Assembly (NCBI RefSeq): GCF_031877795.1
Contig: NC_133955.1
Span: 2,294,001-2,358,000, forward strand
Origin: Strix aluco
Lineage: Eukaryota; Chordata; Aves; Strigiformes; Strigidae
Length of the DNA: 64,000 bases
Reading direction: 5' to 3'
Shown here: in pieces, positions 1 through 10,799 of the stretch
Numbering within the stretch: the first letter of the stretch is position 1
How the letters are laid out: every line of letters begins with the position of its first letter
Translations under genes and position numbers: made by a program
Notes under the pieces: model-generated
The model's database searches: none
What the model was told of the DNA's origin: nothing
The model's input: only the letters and a program-made list of their open reading frames with translations

Positions 1-74
1 CTGGACGACCTCAGCGAGGCGAGCTCCATCAGCGAGCTCGTCAACGGCGCGCTCACCTGCAAGTACCACAAATG
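1..74 (+). CDS. NAV1: NAV1 exon (partial at window start)
   Basis: This exon reads in frame from base 1 (LDDLSEASSISELVNGALTC and onward) and ends in AAATG before a GTGAGA donor. The split codon TG|C is completed by the next exon, giving KYHKCPYIIG across the junction. The 5' end of the exon lies outside the window. Confidence 0.9.
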
Positions 75-2519
75 GTGAGAGCCCCGCTGCACCCTCCTCC
101 GGCGCGGGCTGCTGGGCACACGCATGCTCCCGGCAAGATCCCTGGGCTCGTAGAGATGAGGCTGTGGCACGTCCGCACAGTTGTGTGTCTGCTGTGCCCA
201 GAGCAGCTCTGCCGCGGGTGGGGGATGGTGCAGGGTGCTTTTTCTCATGGATCTTGTCTCTCTCTCTGTCACTCACCCAGCCCCTACATCATTGGAACCA
301 CCAACCAGCCTGTGAAGATGACCCCAAACCACGGCCTCCATCTCAGCTTCAGGTGGGAAACATACATCCCTGGGGACCATCCCTGTGGGTCTGGGGGGGA
401 AGAGGAAGTCCTGGGGACACCTCCTGTAGTTGGGAACCCTGGTGAGGACCGAGTCCCAGGCCTGTCCCTGCCATCCCGGAAGGATCTGATGCCCCAACCT
501 TGGGCACATGCAGAGCGGGGGTGCTGGGAGGTCCCCTGAGGGTGCTGGGGAGCAGGGCAGCTGGTGTGGGGACCCAGCCCTGACCACCTGAGTCTTTCCC
601 CCAGGATGCTGACCTTCTCCAACAACGTGGAGCCAGCCAACGGCTTCCTGGTGCGCTACCTGCGGCGGAAGCTGCTGGAGTCGGACACAGACGTCAATGC
701 CAACAAGGAGGAGCTGCTGCGTGTGCTGGACTGGGTGCCCAAGCTCTGGTATCACTTGCACACCTTCCTGGAGAAACACAGCACCTCCGACTTCCTCATC
801 GGTACGGCCTTGCACACACCTCTCTCCTCTACCTCATGCTGCTATGGGCCCCAGGGGTTGGGGCAGAACCCTCCCAAAGGAGCCTGGGGAGCTGCCCCGT
901 GCCCCCCAGACCCACACAGCCAAAAGCCAGTGGACGATGCACACAAATGTTGCTTTTCCCTGGTGGCATTTGTTCCCGTGCCCCGTGGGAGCTGTCACTG
1001 GTGTCGGCCAAGGCTGCCTGTTTTACTGGGACCCCTCCTTGGGCACGGAGGAGCTGTGTTTTCCCAGGCAGGTCTCCCTTTGCCTCACCATGCCTTTGGG
1101 GTGGGGGGGTAGGTTGAAGTGGGCAGCCCCGTTGCTGCCTGGGAGCTTGCTTTGTGCCCACGTGTGCCAGGCAGCCGCTGCCTGGACGCTGCTCCCAGGA
1201 GGTGGTGGAGCCCAGGGCACCCTGCGCAGCCAGGCTTGCCCACCTTGGTGCTGTGTTGCCACAGGGCCAGTGACTGGAGCAGAGCGACTCAGGTCCCACT
1301 TTTGCTCTCTGCCTTCCCCGGCAGGTCCCTGCTTCTTCCTGTCCTGCCCCATTGGAATTGAGGATTTCCGGACCTGGTTCATCGACCTGTGGAACAACTC
1401 CATCATCCCTTACCTGCAGGAGGGGGCAAAAGATGGGCTCAAGGTATCCAGAGCTGCCTGACACCTGGGGATGCAAAGCAGCAGTGCTTGGGGACGTGCT
1501 GATGCAGCAGTCCAACGGGGCGGGGAGAGGGGAGGCGCTGGGATTTTGGGCACAGCTGGCACCGCTGTCAGCCCCTGCTCTGCCCTGTGCTGTCCTGGGG
1601 GGGCTCAGGGTGCCCCGTCCCCAGCTCTGGCACATGCTGAAGAGGCAGCTGCTCCTTGCTCCCTGCCTGCAGGTCCACGGGCAGAAAGCAGCCTGGGAGG
1701 ACCCTGTGGAGTGGGTGCGGGACACCCTGCCCTGGCCGTCAGCGCAGCAGGACCAGTCCAAGCTCTACCACCTTCCCCCACCCACCATCGGGCCCCACAG
1801 CACTGTTTCCCCTCCCGAGGAGCGCACCGTCAAAGACACAACGCCCAGCTCCCTGGACGCGGATCCTCTGGTACGGCCCTGCTGCCCCGGGCACCGGGCG
1901 GTGGGCTGGGTGGTGCTAGTGGAGAGGGGAGAGAGAGGTGGAGCTTTGTTTTCCCAGTGATTTTTTTTTTTTCTTCTTCAGTGTAAAAAGCCTGATTTGG
2001 GGATACAGAAACACTTTGCACTCCTGGGAGGGGTGGCGGGTGTGGGATGGTGCACACCAAGGCACGTTGTGATGTGGTGGTGAACGGGCACGGTGTGGTG
2101 CTCCACGGGGCATCGTGTCCACACACAGAGTGGGGCTTGCACACGCGTGTCACCCGGGGGGGCTGCTGGCAGACAGCAGGCTGCTGTGGATGATGCCCCC
2201 CGCGCTGCTTTGGCAGCCTTGAGCATCCCAGCTGTGTCCAAGGCCACATCCCAGTGACAAGGAGGGATTTTGCAGCATCTCTGGGCTTTTCTTTACCCTC
2301 TAAGGAGCTTCTCGGGGTGGGATATTTGGGAGGGCGAGGAGGGCCCGGTGGCCTTGGCTTCCCCAGGGCAGCCACGGAGCTCTCGTCCCCCTCGGGCGTG
2401 GTGCCACGCTCCTCTCCCCGCAGATGGCCATGCTGCTGAAGCTCCAGGAAGCTGCCAACTACATCGAGTCTCCGGATCGTGAGACCATGGTGGATCCCGA
2501 CCTGCAGTCGACTCTGTGA
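1..2519 (+). CDS. NAV1: NAV1, C-terminal part (six exons, 5' end outside window)
   Basis: Neuron navigator 1 is a large cytoskeletal protein that associates with microtubule plus ends and acts in neurite outgrowth and neuronal migration. Joining 1-74, 281-352, 605-801, 1325-1443, 1673-1870 and 2424-2519 gives an unbroken frame of 251 residues plus TGA. Every junction has GT and AG ends and matching phase. The translation includes MLTFSNNVEPANGFLVRYLR, VLDWVPKLWYHLHTFLEKHS and LQEAANYIESPDRETMVDP, which I recognise as the region after the AAA+-type ATPase domain of the navigator family and the very C-terminus of NAV1. The ATPase motifs, calponin-homology domain and coiled coils are not in the window. 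The 0.5-kb introns at 802-1324 and 1871-2423 hold nothing else that I can support. NAV2 and NAV3 are the alternatives; the terminal sequence fits NAV1 best. Confidence 0.95.
281..352 (+). CDS. NAV1: NAV1 exon
   Basis: A 72-nt exon lies between a pyrimidine-rich CACCCAG acceptor and a GTGGGA donor. It encodes PYIIGTTNQPVKMTPNHGLH followed by LSF, and ends with two bases (AG) of the arginine codon that the next exon completes. Confidence 0.92.
605..801 (+). CDS. NAV1: NAV1 exon
   Basis: A 197-nt exon lies between a TTCCCCCCAG acceptor and a GTACGG donor. It begins by completing the split Arg codon, then reads MLTFSNNVEPANGFLVRYLR and ends STSDFLI plus the first base of Gly. This is one of the most conserved C-terminal stretches of navigator proteins. 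Confidence 0.95.
1325..1443 (+). CDS. NAV1: NAV1 exon
   Basis: A 119-nt exon begins after a CCCCGGCAG acceptor and ends at a GTATCC donor. It encodes GPCFFLSCPIGIEDFRTWFI and then DLWNNSIIPYLQEGAKDGLK. The phase matches both neighbouring exons. Confidence 0.95.
1673..1870 (+). CDS. NAV1: NAV1 exon
   Basis: A 198-nt, 66-codon exon in phase 0 lies between a CTGCCTGCAG acceptor and a GTACGG donor. It starts VHGQKAAWEDPVEWVRDTLP and ends in a Ser/Thr/Pro-rich, probably disordered stretch (SPPEERTVKDTTPSSLDADP). Confidence 0.95.
2424..2519 (+). CDS. NAV1: NAV1 terminal coding exon with stop
   Basis: The last 31 codons (MAMLLKLQEAANYIESPDRE through DPDLQSTL) plus TGA follow a CTCCCCGCAG acceptor. 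The exon continues into the 3' UTR. A short amphipathic helix, MAMLLKLQEAANYI, is likely from the sequence. Confidence 0.95.
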   Translation: MAMLLKLQEAANYIESPDRETMVDPDLQSTL

Positions 2520-3119
2520 GGCCCGGACATGCCGGCCCAGGCAGAGGGGAGCCACCGCCAGCCGCTGCTCCCGCCGGGCTGCTCTCCTTTTCCTTTGGTA
2601 TCCCGGAGCACGGGGCTGGCGAGCGAGTGGAGAGGACCGGGGCTCCGGTGTGTCCCGGCGGAGCGTGGGGGAGCTCGGCTCATCCGTGGGAGAGCGCGAG
2701 GTGCCGTCTCCCCTCCCGACCCTGGGGGTAGGAGAATCCTGGTTTCTCTTCTTGGGTTGTTGTTTTTTTTTTTTTTTTCTGTCTCTACTTGCAAACTCTT
2801 GGGCTTTGGGGCCAGGGCGACCAATGTGGCTGAGCCCCTGCTCCCGGGAGCCGCAGGAAGGCCCCTGCGTGGGGCAGGGACCCCATGGGAGCCACCTGGG
2901 CCAAAGCTGGGGGGCGTAGGAGGAGCGTGTGGCCACAGGACGAGAGCGCGGGCGCAGGGTCTCCAGCTCCCTCCCCACCCAGCCAGGCGTAGCCGAGGGC
3001 AGGCGACGAGGGAGCCGCTGCTGCGGGAAGTGCTGGCCGAGGAGGAGCGTGGCTCTTGCCACTGTCTTTGTACGTTCCCCGTTTCACCTGCATGGCAGCC
3101 ACTGCGACCAGGACAGCCC

Positions 3120-3125
3120 AATAAA
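3120..3125 (+). promoter_or_regulatory. Proximal poly(A) signal (AATAAA)
   Basis: A canonical hexamer sits about 600 bases after the NAV1 stop and is followed within 30 bases by a T/GT-rich stretch (TTTGGTTATTTTATTTTGTT), the normal downstream element. It could give a short NAV1 transcript. Confidence 0.6.
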
Positions 3126-5462
3126 CCCTGCTTTGGTTATTTTATTTTGTTCCCCCCTCCCATTTTCCTTTGGCTGAGTCCAGACTTCACTTTGGTCCCT
3201 TTTTTGTTCTGGTTCTTTGCTCTCCTGGCCTGGAGCACGTGGCCCGGTGCCCACTGCTTCCCTGTAAGCAGCTCCCTTTCCCTTTGGTTTCTTTTGCAGC
3301 TGTTGGTTCCACCACTCAAACCACCTCTGTAACAAAACTGGTGCTCACTGGACGATCTCCAGTCCCTGAACCCACCCCCTGGGGCCTCCCAGCTTGACTG
3401 AGATGGGATTTGGCACCTCTTGACAGCGGGATGCTCCCAGAGCAGCCCCTTGCCTGGCGCCTCCCCCCTCCCCAAAAGCACAAGGCAGAGTCTGGCCCTG
3501 GGGCTGGGGTCTCCCACCAGGTCAGGATGCCCCGGGCCCCTCCCCAAGGTCCCCGGCACTGGCCGAGGCCTGGGCAGGGGGAGGGTGCTGCTGCCCCATC
3601 CCTTCCCCTTGGTGCTGGGGCGCACAACCCGCCCCATGTCTCCTGGGTGCTGCCAGCCGGGGGGGTGCAGGTTGGTGAGCCGTGCTGGGGGCAGTCCCTG
3701 TGCCCCTGGCTCCCCTCTGTGCCTTCCTGTGCCCTCGAGCCTGGCAGGGTCTCGCTGTGCCCCGGGTCGGTGCTCTGGGGACACCTCGGGTTGCCGCATG
3801 TCCTCTTGGCCCTGCTGTGGCACTGCCACAGGCGAGGCTCCTGGCATGGAGGGGATCAGCCCTGGTGCTGCCGCGGTGCCTTAATCCCCGGCCGTGCGGG
3901 AAGGGGACGCGCGGGGCTCGGGCTGGTGCTGTCACAGCCTGCTCCGGCTGCAGTGTCCTAGGACTGTCCCCAGAGCCAGCTTGGCTGGGGTGGGACAGGG
4001 GTGCTGGCACTGGCCTGAGCACGGCCGAGCTGGGGCTGCTGCCTTCAGCACCCCTGGCTGGCCTGTCCCCAGGGTGGGCTGCAGGGTGCTCGGCCGGGCC
4101 AGCACCTCCCTCCCTGAGCCCAGCTGGGCCCCGGGCCCCCGGCTCCTCTCCGCCACCATCTAGCTCAGCTCCTGCACTCAGCTCCCTTCTGGGGAGAGGT
4201 GACCCCAGGGCCAGGTCTGCCAAACCCCTCCTGTCCCTGAGCCCTGCCAGGCTGGGGACTGGGCATCCTCAGCGCCCGCCGCATGTCACGGCTGGCGTGG
4301 CCTTCAGGGACGCCTCACAACCCTCCAGAACAGACATCTCCAAGGCCCGGCCTGGCCGCCGGTGCCGCTCGGAGGCAGCCGCCACCTCTGCCCTCGGTGC
4401 TCTCTCGGCCGGCGCGTCCCGGCCCTGCCGCGTGCGCCCCATGGTGCTCACTTCTCCGTCTGTCCGACAGCCTCCCCGCCGTCTCCCCACTGCCACCCGG
4501 GGCCGGCCAGCCCGGACCCTCCGCACAGGGATGTCCCTCCCCACGCTGGCTTGGACGCTAGGGCTTTCTGTTCACCTTCTCTTGTGCTGCCGCCATCGGC
4601 TAAGGACTCGCTGTAAATAGATCTGTAGTCGAACGCCCTGCGTGAGTTGGTGGGGCCTGGCCCTGCGCCTCTTTCCTCTTTTTTTTATTTTTTTTTTTTC
4701 TTTTTTTTCTTTTTGTACTCTGTGATAACTGTGCTGTGCTGACTTCTTTTCTGATTGTACAAGACACCGGCTCAGCAGCCGCTCGAGGCCGGCGGTGGGG
4801 ACCTGCCTCTCCCCTCCAGTCCCTCTCGCCCTCCTCGGGGCTCTGGGCAGGAACGGGCACGATGCACCTTTGGGTGCCTGGGCAGTGCTGTGCCCAGAGG
4901 CGTCCCGTGGGTGGGGAGGGCTCACGCACCCCTCGCTTTGCACGGCCCGCGGGCAGCCTTGGCTGGGCCTCACTTTCTTTTCTGACACCCCCAGGGAGCC
5001 ACCAAAAAGTCAACCAAACTGTCCCCGTCACCAGCTCACTTGGGGCTGCGCGGCCGGGTGTCCCCCACCCTCTTTCTTGCAGGTTTGCCTCATCCCTCCC
5101 CACTGCAGGGCTGCCTCTTGCCCCATAACCTCAGCAGGGGTGTGCTGGAGGGGAGTGGCACGCTGTGGTGTAAATCAGGAGGAATCCCCACAGGGACCGG
5201 GAAGGGCGAGGGCAATGCCAGCAGGCACACCCTGGGGTGCTGGGGGCATGGTGGGGGCTTTTGCTGGGCTTACCTGCCTGGAGGGCACCGGCCCTGATGG
5301 ATTCCTCCTGCCTTACACCCAGCACCCCATGTCCCCAGGAGTGTGGCAGCTGTCGGGGGGCCTGGGGACCGAGTGTCCCCAGGGCTGCTGGTGTCTGTGG
5401 GCTGAGCCTCTCTGTGCCCAGGGGGATGGGTCCAAGGATTGCACTAACCCACCCCCCTGCCT

Positions 5463-5650
5463 GTCACCCCCGAAGGTGCCTGCTGCCCCCGAGGGTGCCT
5501 GTCACCCCCACAGGTGACCCGTCACCCCCACAGGTGACCCATCACCTCCAAGGGTGCCTGTTGTGCCCAAAGGTGCCTGTGATCCCCAAAGGAGCCCGTC
5601 ACCCCCCTGAGGGTGCCTGTCACCTCCAAAGGTGCCCGTGGCCCCTGGGA
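5463..5650 (+). repeat. Degenerate 25-bp-class minisatellite in NAV1 3' UTR
   Basis: Imperfect units built on GGTGCCTGTCACCCCCA / GGTGACCCGTCACCCCCA are repeated about seven times. They diverge too much for a fixed period to be assigned by eye. Confidence 0.7.
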
Positions 5651-5793
5651 GTGCCAGGAGCCCTCCTGAGGGGCTGGAGCTGGGAGACGCCAGCGCCTCA
5701 CCCTCCTGCCCCCTCGAGCTGCTGCCGCCCAGTGGCCTGAATCTTACAATTTTAGCTTTTTTCTATTAAAAACAAACAACCTTTTTTTAATTA

Positions 5794-5799
5794 AATAAA
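5794..5799 (+). promoter_or_regulatory. Internal poly(A) signal (AATAAA)
   Basis: The hexamer lies in an AT-rich stretch (TTTTTTTAATTAAATAAAAG) inside the NAV1 3' UTR. It is a possible alternative 3' end, weaker in context than the sites at 3120 and 6273. Confidence 0.4.
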
Positions 5800-6272
5800 A
5801 GACGAAATGGACAAATTCCTGTTTTAGATGATCTGTGTAATTGACTGGGTTTTGTGTTTCTTAACTGCATGGTATTCCTGCCGAGGGGTTTTATAGCACT
5901 TTTTAAATTTCTCTTTAAGATTTTGGTCCAGATTTCTACTGCTCTCGCCTGTCTGTCTTTGCTTTTTCCTTGCATCCTCCAAGTTTGTAAACTCGCTCCA
6001 TTTTATACCTGATGTTGAGACCCAACCCCACGTTGTACATAGCTGCGGGAACAATCATAGGGAACAAACACCATCTGGACTCTTTCCACGATTAGTTGTT
6101 TTTACTTAAAAGAAATTTTAAAAGAAGTATAAAAGGAAGCCAGGAAAAGGCTTGAGGAAATTACGAAAGACAGAAACAAATCCAGCCCTGCACCAAGTCA
6201 GCTCCTGCTGCCCACGCTGCCCGCACCAACCGGCATGTCTCTCTCGGTCGTCTGTCTAACACCATTGGATTC

Positions 6273-6278
6273 AATAAA
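6273..6278 (+). promoter_or_regulatory. Distal poly(A) signal of NAV1 (AATAAA)
   Basis: The hexamer in GGATTCAATAAAGTTATC is followed about 30 bases later by GT-rich sequence (GGTCCTGTGTCG). It is the last such signal before the gene-free gap, so it is the best candidate for the main NAV1 3' end. Confidence 0.65.
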
Positions 6279-6290
6279 GTTATCTCCTGT

Positions 6291-7827
6291 ACCGCCTGGC
6301 TGCTGGTCCTGTGTCGGGGAGACCGCGGGCCCCTCCCTGCGTGGGAGAGGGGCAGGACAGGGCTGCTTGTCCTGCCTTAACCTCAGTGGTCGCCCTCCTG
6401 CAAAATCTGGGGAGGGCGGCTTTGTTGAGATGCTCCTGGTTTGAAATCTTGGCTGTTCTGCAAAATGCTGGGAGTGGTTTTAGATCCAAGATCACGCTCC
6501 TGTGAAGTCTGGAGCGTGCCCGAATGCTCCTGGTTTGAAATCCTGGCTGTTCGGCAAGATGCTGAAAGCGGGGAGGCCCCTCTCTTGCGGCAGGAGGGGC
6601 AGATCATACCCGCAGTGTGCAGGGAGGAGCGGGGGGCTCAGGGCGGGTGGGCATCCCCCTGGGCCCCTCTCACCTCGCCAGGACTGGTCCCCATCTCCCC
6701 TTTGAAAGGGACACAGTGGTGACAGATGCCACCCGACATCTCAGGGGGATGGGAGTGGGTCGGGGTCCCTCGGGCAGTGACGGGGTGCTCTGCCCTGCAG
6801 CAGGGCGTGGGGGTGAGGATGGGGCTGCAGCTGAGGGAAGGGAAATCCCGGGCCTCCCCGGGGTGCTCAAAGCTATTTTCCACTCAGTGATGCTGGAGTG
6901 GGGACAGATGCTTCAGGAGCCGTTAATTAATCACGGGATGGTGATGAGTTGTAGCAGGCTGCAGTGGTGAAGGCAAGGCCAGGAGAGGGCACTTCCCACC
7001 GGCTCCCAGCTCCTGGCCAGAGGGTGAGCCCGAATAAGTTCATTACCGGCGGGTGCAATCCTGAACCTGGAGAGCGTGGCTGGTTTTGGGGAGCCACAGC
7101 CCCTCATCCACAGAGATCTGTCATGTGCGTGATCCCCAGCTCCGTGGCCCTGTGCAGGCAGGAACAGGCAGCAGAAGGTCCCGTGCTGGGCTCTACACGT
7201 GGTGGCCCATGGGCATTTCCAGCCTGACAGCTGTGGTGCAGGGCCAGCAGGCCAGAGGCAACGGTCCCCAGGCCCCGGGGGACACAGAAGGGCCACGCAG
7301 GGATGACGCTGACGCTTTGATTTCAGCTGGAAACCTGCGTTTGGGAAAACTCAGCTGTGTGTTTTAAGGGTGACAGGCAGGGGAGGGTCCTGTCGGTTCG
7401 GGAAACAGCACCCACGGGCTTGGTGCTGTAGCAGGGATGTGGCCCCCGTGCAGGGTCCCTTCCCCTGCCTTCAGCAGCTGGTGGAAGCTCTGGGTGTCTC
7501 TGTGGTGTGGGGTGGCAGGTCGGGGCTGGGAGGGCTGAGAAAGGGGCTGCAGGGCACCCCCCCCTCACGCAGGGCACAGAGAGCACCCAGGAGCACCTGG
7601 ATGTGTCAGCTACAGCCACCATGTCTGTGCAGCACCCAGGATGTTCCGCAGCACCGTGTGTATGGCAGCGCCGGGTGTGCGACCTCAGCCGTCAGCACAG
7701 GGCCTGGCACGTGCAGCAGCACCCTGGGCTGCGGCGCCCAGGCGAGGTACAGCAGCACCCAGCAGCTTCTCCCAAGGTGACCCTTTGTGCCAACAGCACC
7801 TCCCTCCCCAGGGAAATGCAGCCCTTT
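6291..7827. other. Gene-free interval after NAV1
   Basis: No exon with matching splice sites and no recognisable protein is seen on either strand. The interval contains the 94-bp-spaced duplication at 6430-6564 and a TAAT palindrome at 6920-6937. The rest is unremarkable GC-rich sequence. Confidence 0.6.
6430..6564 (+). repeat. Local duplication, copies spaced 94 bp
   Basis: A 41-base segment at 6430-6470 (starting ATGCTCCTGGTTTGAAATC) recurs at 6524-6564 with three substitutions. The intervening sequence is not clearly repeated, so this is a diverged tandem or segmental duplication. Confidence 0.8.
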
Positions 7828-9170
7828 ATCACAGAGCCACAGGATGGGTTGGGTTGGGAGGGATCTTCAAAGACCACCCTGCCCCAGGCAGGGACACCTT
7901 CCACTAGCCCAGGTTGCCCAAAGCCCCGTCCAACCTGGCCTTGAACCCTTCCAGGGAGGGGGCAGCCACAGCTTCTCTGGGCAACCTGTGCCAGGGCCTC
8001 ACCACCCTCATCGTACAACATTTCTTCTTTATGTCCAATCTAAACCCACCTTCTGTCAGTTTAAAACCCTTGTCCCTTGTCCTGCCACTTGGTAAAAAGT
8101 CTCACTTTGTCTTTCCTATAGGCCCCCTTTAAATATAGAAAGGCTGCAATAACGTGTCTCCAGAGCCTTCTCTTTTCCAGGCTGAACAACCCCAACTCTC
8201 TCAGCCTCTCTCCATAGCAGAGGTGCTCCAGCCCTCTGACCATTTCTGTGGCCTCCCCTGGACCCGCTCCAGCAGGTCCATGTCTGTCTTGTGCTGGGTA
8301 CCCCAGAGCTGGACCCAGCACTGCAGGGGGGTCTCACGAGAGTGGAGTAGAGAGGGAGAATCCCCTCCCTTGACCTGCTAGTCACACTTGTGATGCAGCC
8401 CAGAATACAGTCAGCTTTCTGGGCTGTGAGCATTGCCAGCTCATGCCCAATTTGTCACCCACCAGTACCCCCAAGTCCTTCTCCACAGGGCTGCTCTCCA
8501 TCCATCCATCCATCCATCCATCCATCCTCCATCCATCTGCCCATCCATCCATCCTCCATCCATCCATCCATCCACCCACCCATCCATCCATCCATCCATC
8601 CATCCATCCATCCATCTATCCATCCTCCATCCATCCATCTGTCCATCTGTCCATCCATCCATCCATCCATCCATCCATCCATCCATCCATCCACCCATCC
8701 ACCCATCCACCCATCCATCCATCCATCCATCCATCCATCCATCCATCCATCCATCCATCCATCCTCCATCCATCTGTCCATCTGTCCATCCATCCTCCAG
8801 TCTGATAGTAGGGATTACCCCAACCCATGTGCAGGATCTTGCTCTTGACCCTGTTGGACTTCATGATCTTTGCATGGGCCCACTCCTCCATCCCATCCAG
8901 GTCCCCCTGGATGACATCCCTTCCCTCAAGTGTATCGACTGCACCACTCAGCTTGGTGTCATCCACAAACTTGCTGAAGGTGCACTTGATCGCCCTGTCA
9001 TCATTGATGACCACATTAAATAGTATTGGTGCCTGTACGGACCCTTGAGGGACACCAGTCGTTACTGGTTTCTGTTTGGACATTGAGACATAGACTGTAT
9101 TCTCTGGACAGGGCCATCCAGTCAGTTCCTCAGCCGTTGAATGTTCCACCCATCAAACCCTTGTCTACAA
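7828..9170 (-). mobile_element. CR1 non-LTR retrotransposon, 3' part, reverse orientation
   Basis: Read on the minus strand, this is a 5'-truncated CR1 LINE. The 5' part (about 9150-8800) translates to a reverse-transcriptase fragment with [20 protein letters not shown] and FVDDTKLSG, the family's GVPQGS and catalytic F-x-DD motifs. The 3' part (8497 down to 7828) encodes [13 protein letters not shown] and then the CR1 3' untranslated region, ending ATCCTGTGGCTCTGTGAT. The copy is interrupted at 8497-8799 by a CCAT microsatellite. It carries lesions and is not a functional element. Confidence 0.93.
8497..8799. repeat. (CCAT)n / (TGGA)n microsatellite inside CR1
   Basis: About 300 bases of CCAT repeats are broken by occasional CCTCCAT, CCACC and CTGTCCAT variants. 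The tract sits exactly between the CR1 codons for NPYYQTG and [10 protein letters not shown], so it expanded inside the retrotransposon and replaced only a few codons. Confidence 0.97.
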
Positions 9171-10087
9171 TTTAGAAGCAATCCCATTTTTGGGGTTTTG
9201 GGTGAGGTGTCACAGCCACATCGCACGCAGGGGTGCACCCAGTGCCCAGAGGGCTCATGGGGACCCGGGGTTTGCAGTGGCTTCAGGTGATGCAGCTCCC
9301 AGCTGACCTGGGACCCCGGGGGTCACCCCCCCGGCTCCAGGCACCACCTCTGGCCCATGTGGACCCCCCAGCACAACCTTCCCTTCCCTTCAGCTGGAAC
9401 AGCCTCTGCTTGTGTTGCCAAGCACAAATGCTGACGAACCTCTGTTTTAATTTAACTAATGGGCAGTGCCTGCTCATCAAAGCCAGACTGCTGTGGCTCC
9501 AGGCCACTCAGGGGCCTCAGTCCCATCAAGAGTTGATCTGGCTGGAGCAGCCTGTCACCTCCTGGTGTGGCGTGGGTGCTGGAACCCAGGTGCAGTGGAA
9601 GTGGGGGACCCCTGGCCGGGGTGGGTTTGGGGTGACCCCGCAGGTTCTCTGTCCCCAGCTCATCTGCAGGGAGCAAGGGGTGCCCCAGGGTCCCCTCCCC
9701 ACTTGAGACCCCAGTGACAGGGATGGGGAACCCACAGTGAGGGCAAACCAGCCACCACCGTCGCCCTCTGCTCCCTGCCTGGGCTCCTCACTTGAATCCC
9801 ATCAGATTTTTCTTGCTGTTTTGGCCCCAAATGCAAAGTTGGGTTCCCAGGAGCCCTCTGGCTCTGGGGGTGGCCAGGTGGAGGTGCCACCATCCCCCCC
9901 TGCCTCAGTCCTGCTCTCCTGTGGCTGTGGCAGGGACCCAGTTGGGGTGGTGGGTCCCCGTGGTGGGTGTGGTGGTGGCAGGCATGGGTGTGACCGGTGC
10001 GAGGGGGTCTGGGGAAGGTCATCAGTGAGAGGTGACCATGTGGGGTGACTGGTGTGAACAGACCAGCACAGGGTGAGGTGACTGGGG
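9171..10087. other. Gene-free interval between two CR1 copies
   Basis: No recognisable gene or repeat is seen. The open frames on both strands lack splice-consistent continuation or familiar protein motifs. Confidence 0.55.
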
Positions 10088-10797
10088 TGACATGATTGAA
10101 AAAGCTGCCAGTCAGAGAGGGACCTGGGGGGGTTGATTGCCAGCCGGCTGAACAGGAGCCAGCAGTGTGCCCAGGTGGCCAAGAAGGCCAATGGCATCCT
10201 GGCTTGTATCAGCACTAGTGTGGCCAGCAGGGACAGGGAAGGGATCTGACCCCTGTGCTCGGCACTGGTGAGGCCGCCCCTCGATGAGTGGGTTCAGTTT
10301 TGGGCCCCTCACTCCAAAAAGGCCATTGAATGACTCGAGCGTGTCCAGAGAAGGGCAACGGAGCTGGTGCAGGGTCTGGAGCACAGGTCTGATGGGGAGC
10401 GGCTGAGGGAACTGGGGGGGTTTAGTGTGGAGAAGAGGAGGCTGAGGGGAGACCTCATGGCCCTCTGCAACTCCCTGAAAGGAGGGTGCAGAGAGGGGGA
10501 TGAGTCTCTTTAACCAAGTAATAAGTGATAGGACAAGAGGGAATGGCCTCAAGCTGCGCCAGGGCAGGGTCAGACTGGCTCTTAGGAAGGATTTCTTTGC
10601 AGAAGGGGTTGTTGGGCGTTGGAATGGGCTGCCCAGGGCAGGGGGGGAGTCCCCATCCCTGGAGGGGTTGAAGAGTCGGGTTGACCCAGCGCTGAGGGAT
10701 CTGGTGGAGTTGGGAATGGTCAGGGTGAGGTTCATGGTGGGGCTGGAGGAGCTTCAAGGGCTTTTCCAGCCGAGGTGATTCTGGGGTTCTGTGATAA
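10088..10797 (+). mobile_element. CR1 non-LTR retrotransposon, 3' end, forward orientation
   Basis: The sequence follows the CR1 3' region: AGCCGGCTGAACAGGAGCCA, then CGTGTCCAGAGAAGGGCAAC, AGTGATAGGACAAGAGGGAA and TGGGCTGCCCAGGG. It finishes at ATTCTGGGGTTCTGTGAT, the 8-mer-type CR1 tail. The copy is 5'-truncated and frame-disrupted. It ends only about 100 bp upstream of the GC boxes of the next CpG island. Confidence 0.93.
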
Positions 10798-10799
10798 GG

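Larger units (their letters stand above)
2520..6290 (+). other. NAV1: NAV1 3' UTR
   Basis: About 3.8 kb follows the stop codon with no further coding exon in sense. It ends in AT-richer sequence and an AATAAA at 6273-6278, after which composition and content change. T-runs occur near 2761-2778 and 4680-4710. The long open frames on either strand here follow from high GC content. The exact cleavage site is inferred; an internal AATAAA at 3120-3125 would give a 0.6-kb UTR. Confidence 0.7.

Noticed and set aside
1830-3062. 410-codon minus-strand frame opposite the NAV1 end
   Set aside because: It is antisense to confirmed NAV1 exons and UTR, low in complexity (Pro/Arg/Ser-rich, poly-Lys from a T-run), and best explained as a GC-driven shadow.
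4021-4070. RE1/NRSF site (TTCAGCACC)
   Set aside because: Only the left half matches; the GGACAGC half is absent, and the site is in the NAV1 3' UTR.
8382-9023. Ile-His-Pro-Ser and Met-Asp-Gly-Trp repeat proteins, or a CRISPR-like array
   Set aside because: A simple CCAT microsatellite with no spacers, lying inside a CR1 element.
8616-9149. Host gene encoding a reverse-transcriptase-like protein
   Set aside because: The motifs are those of CR1, the frame enters the microsatellite, and the copy is 5'-truncated.
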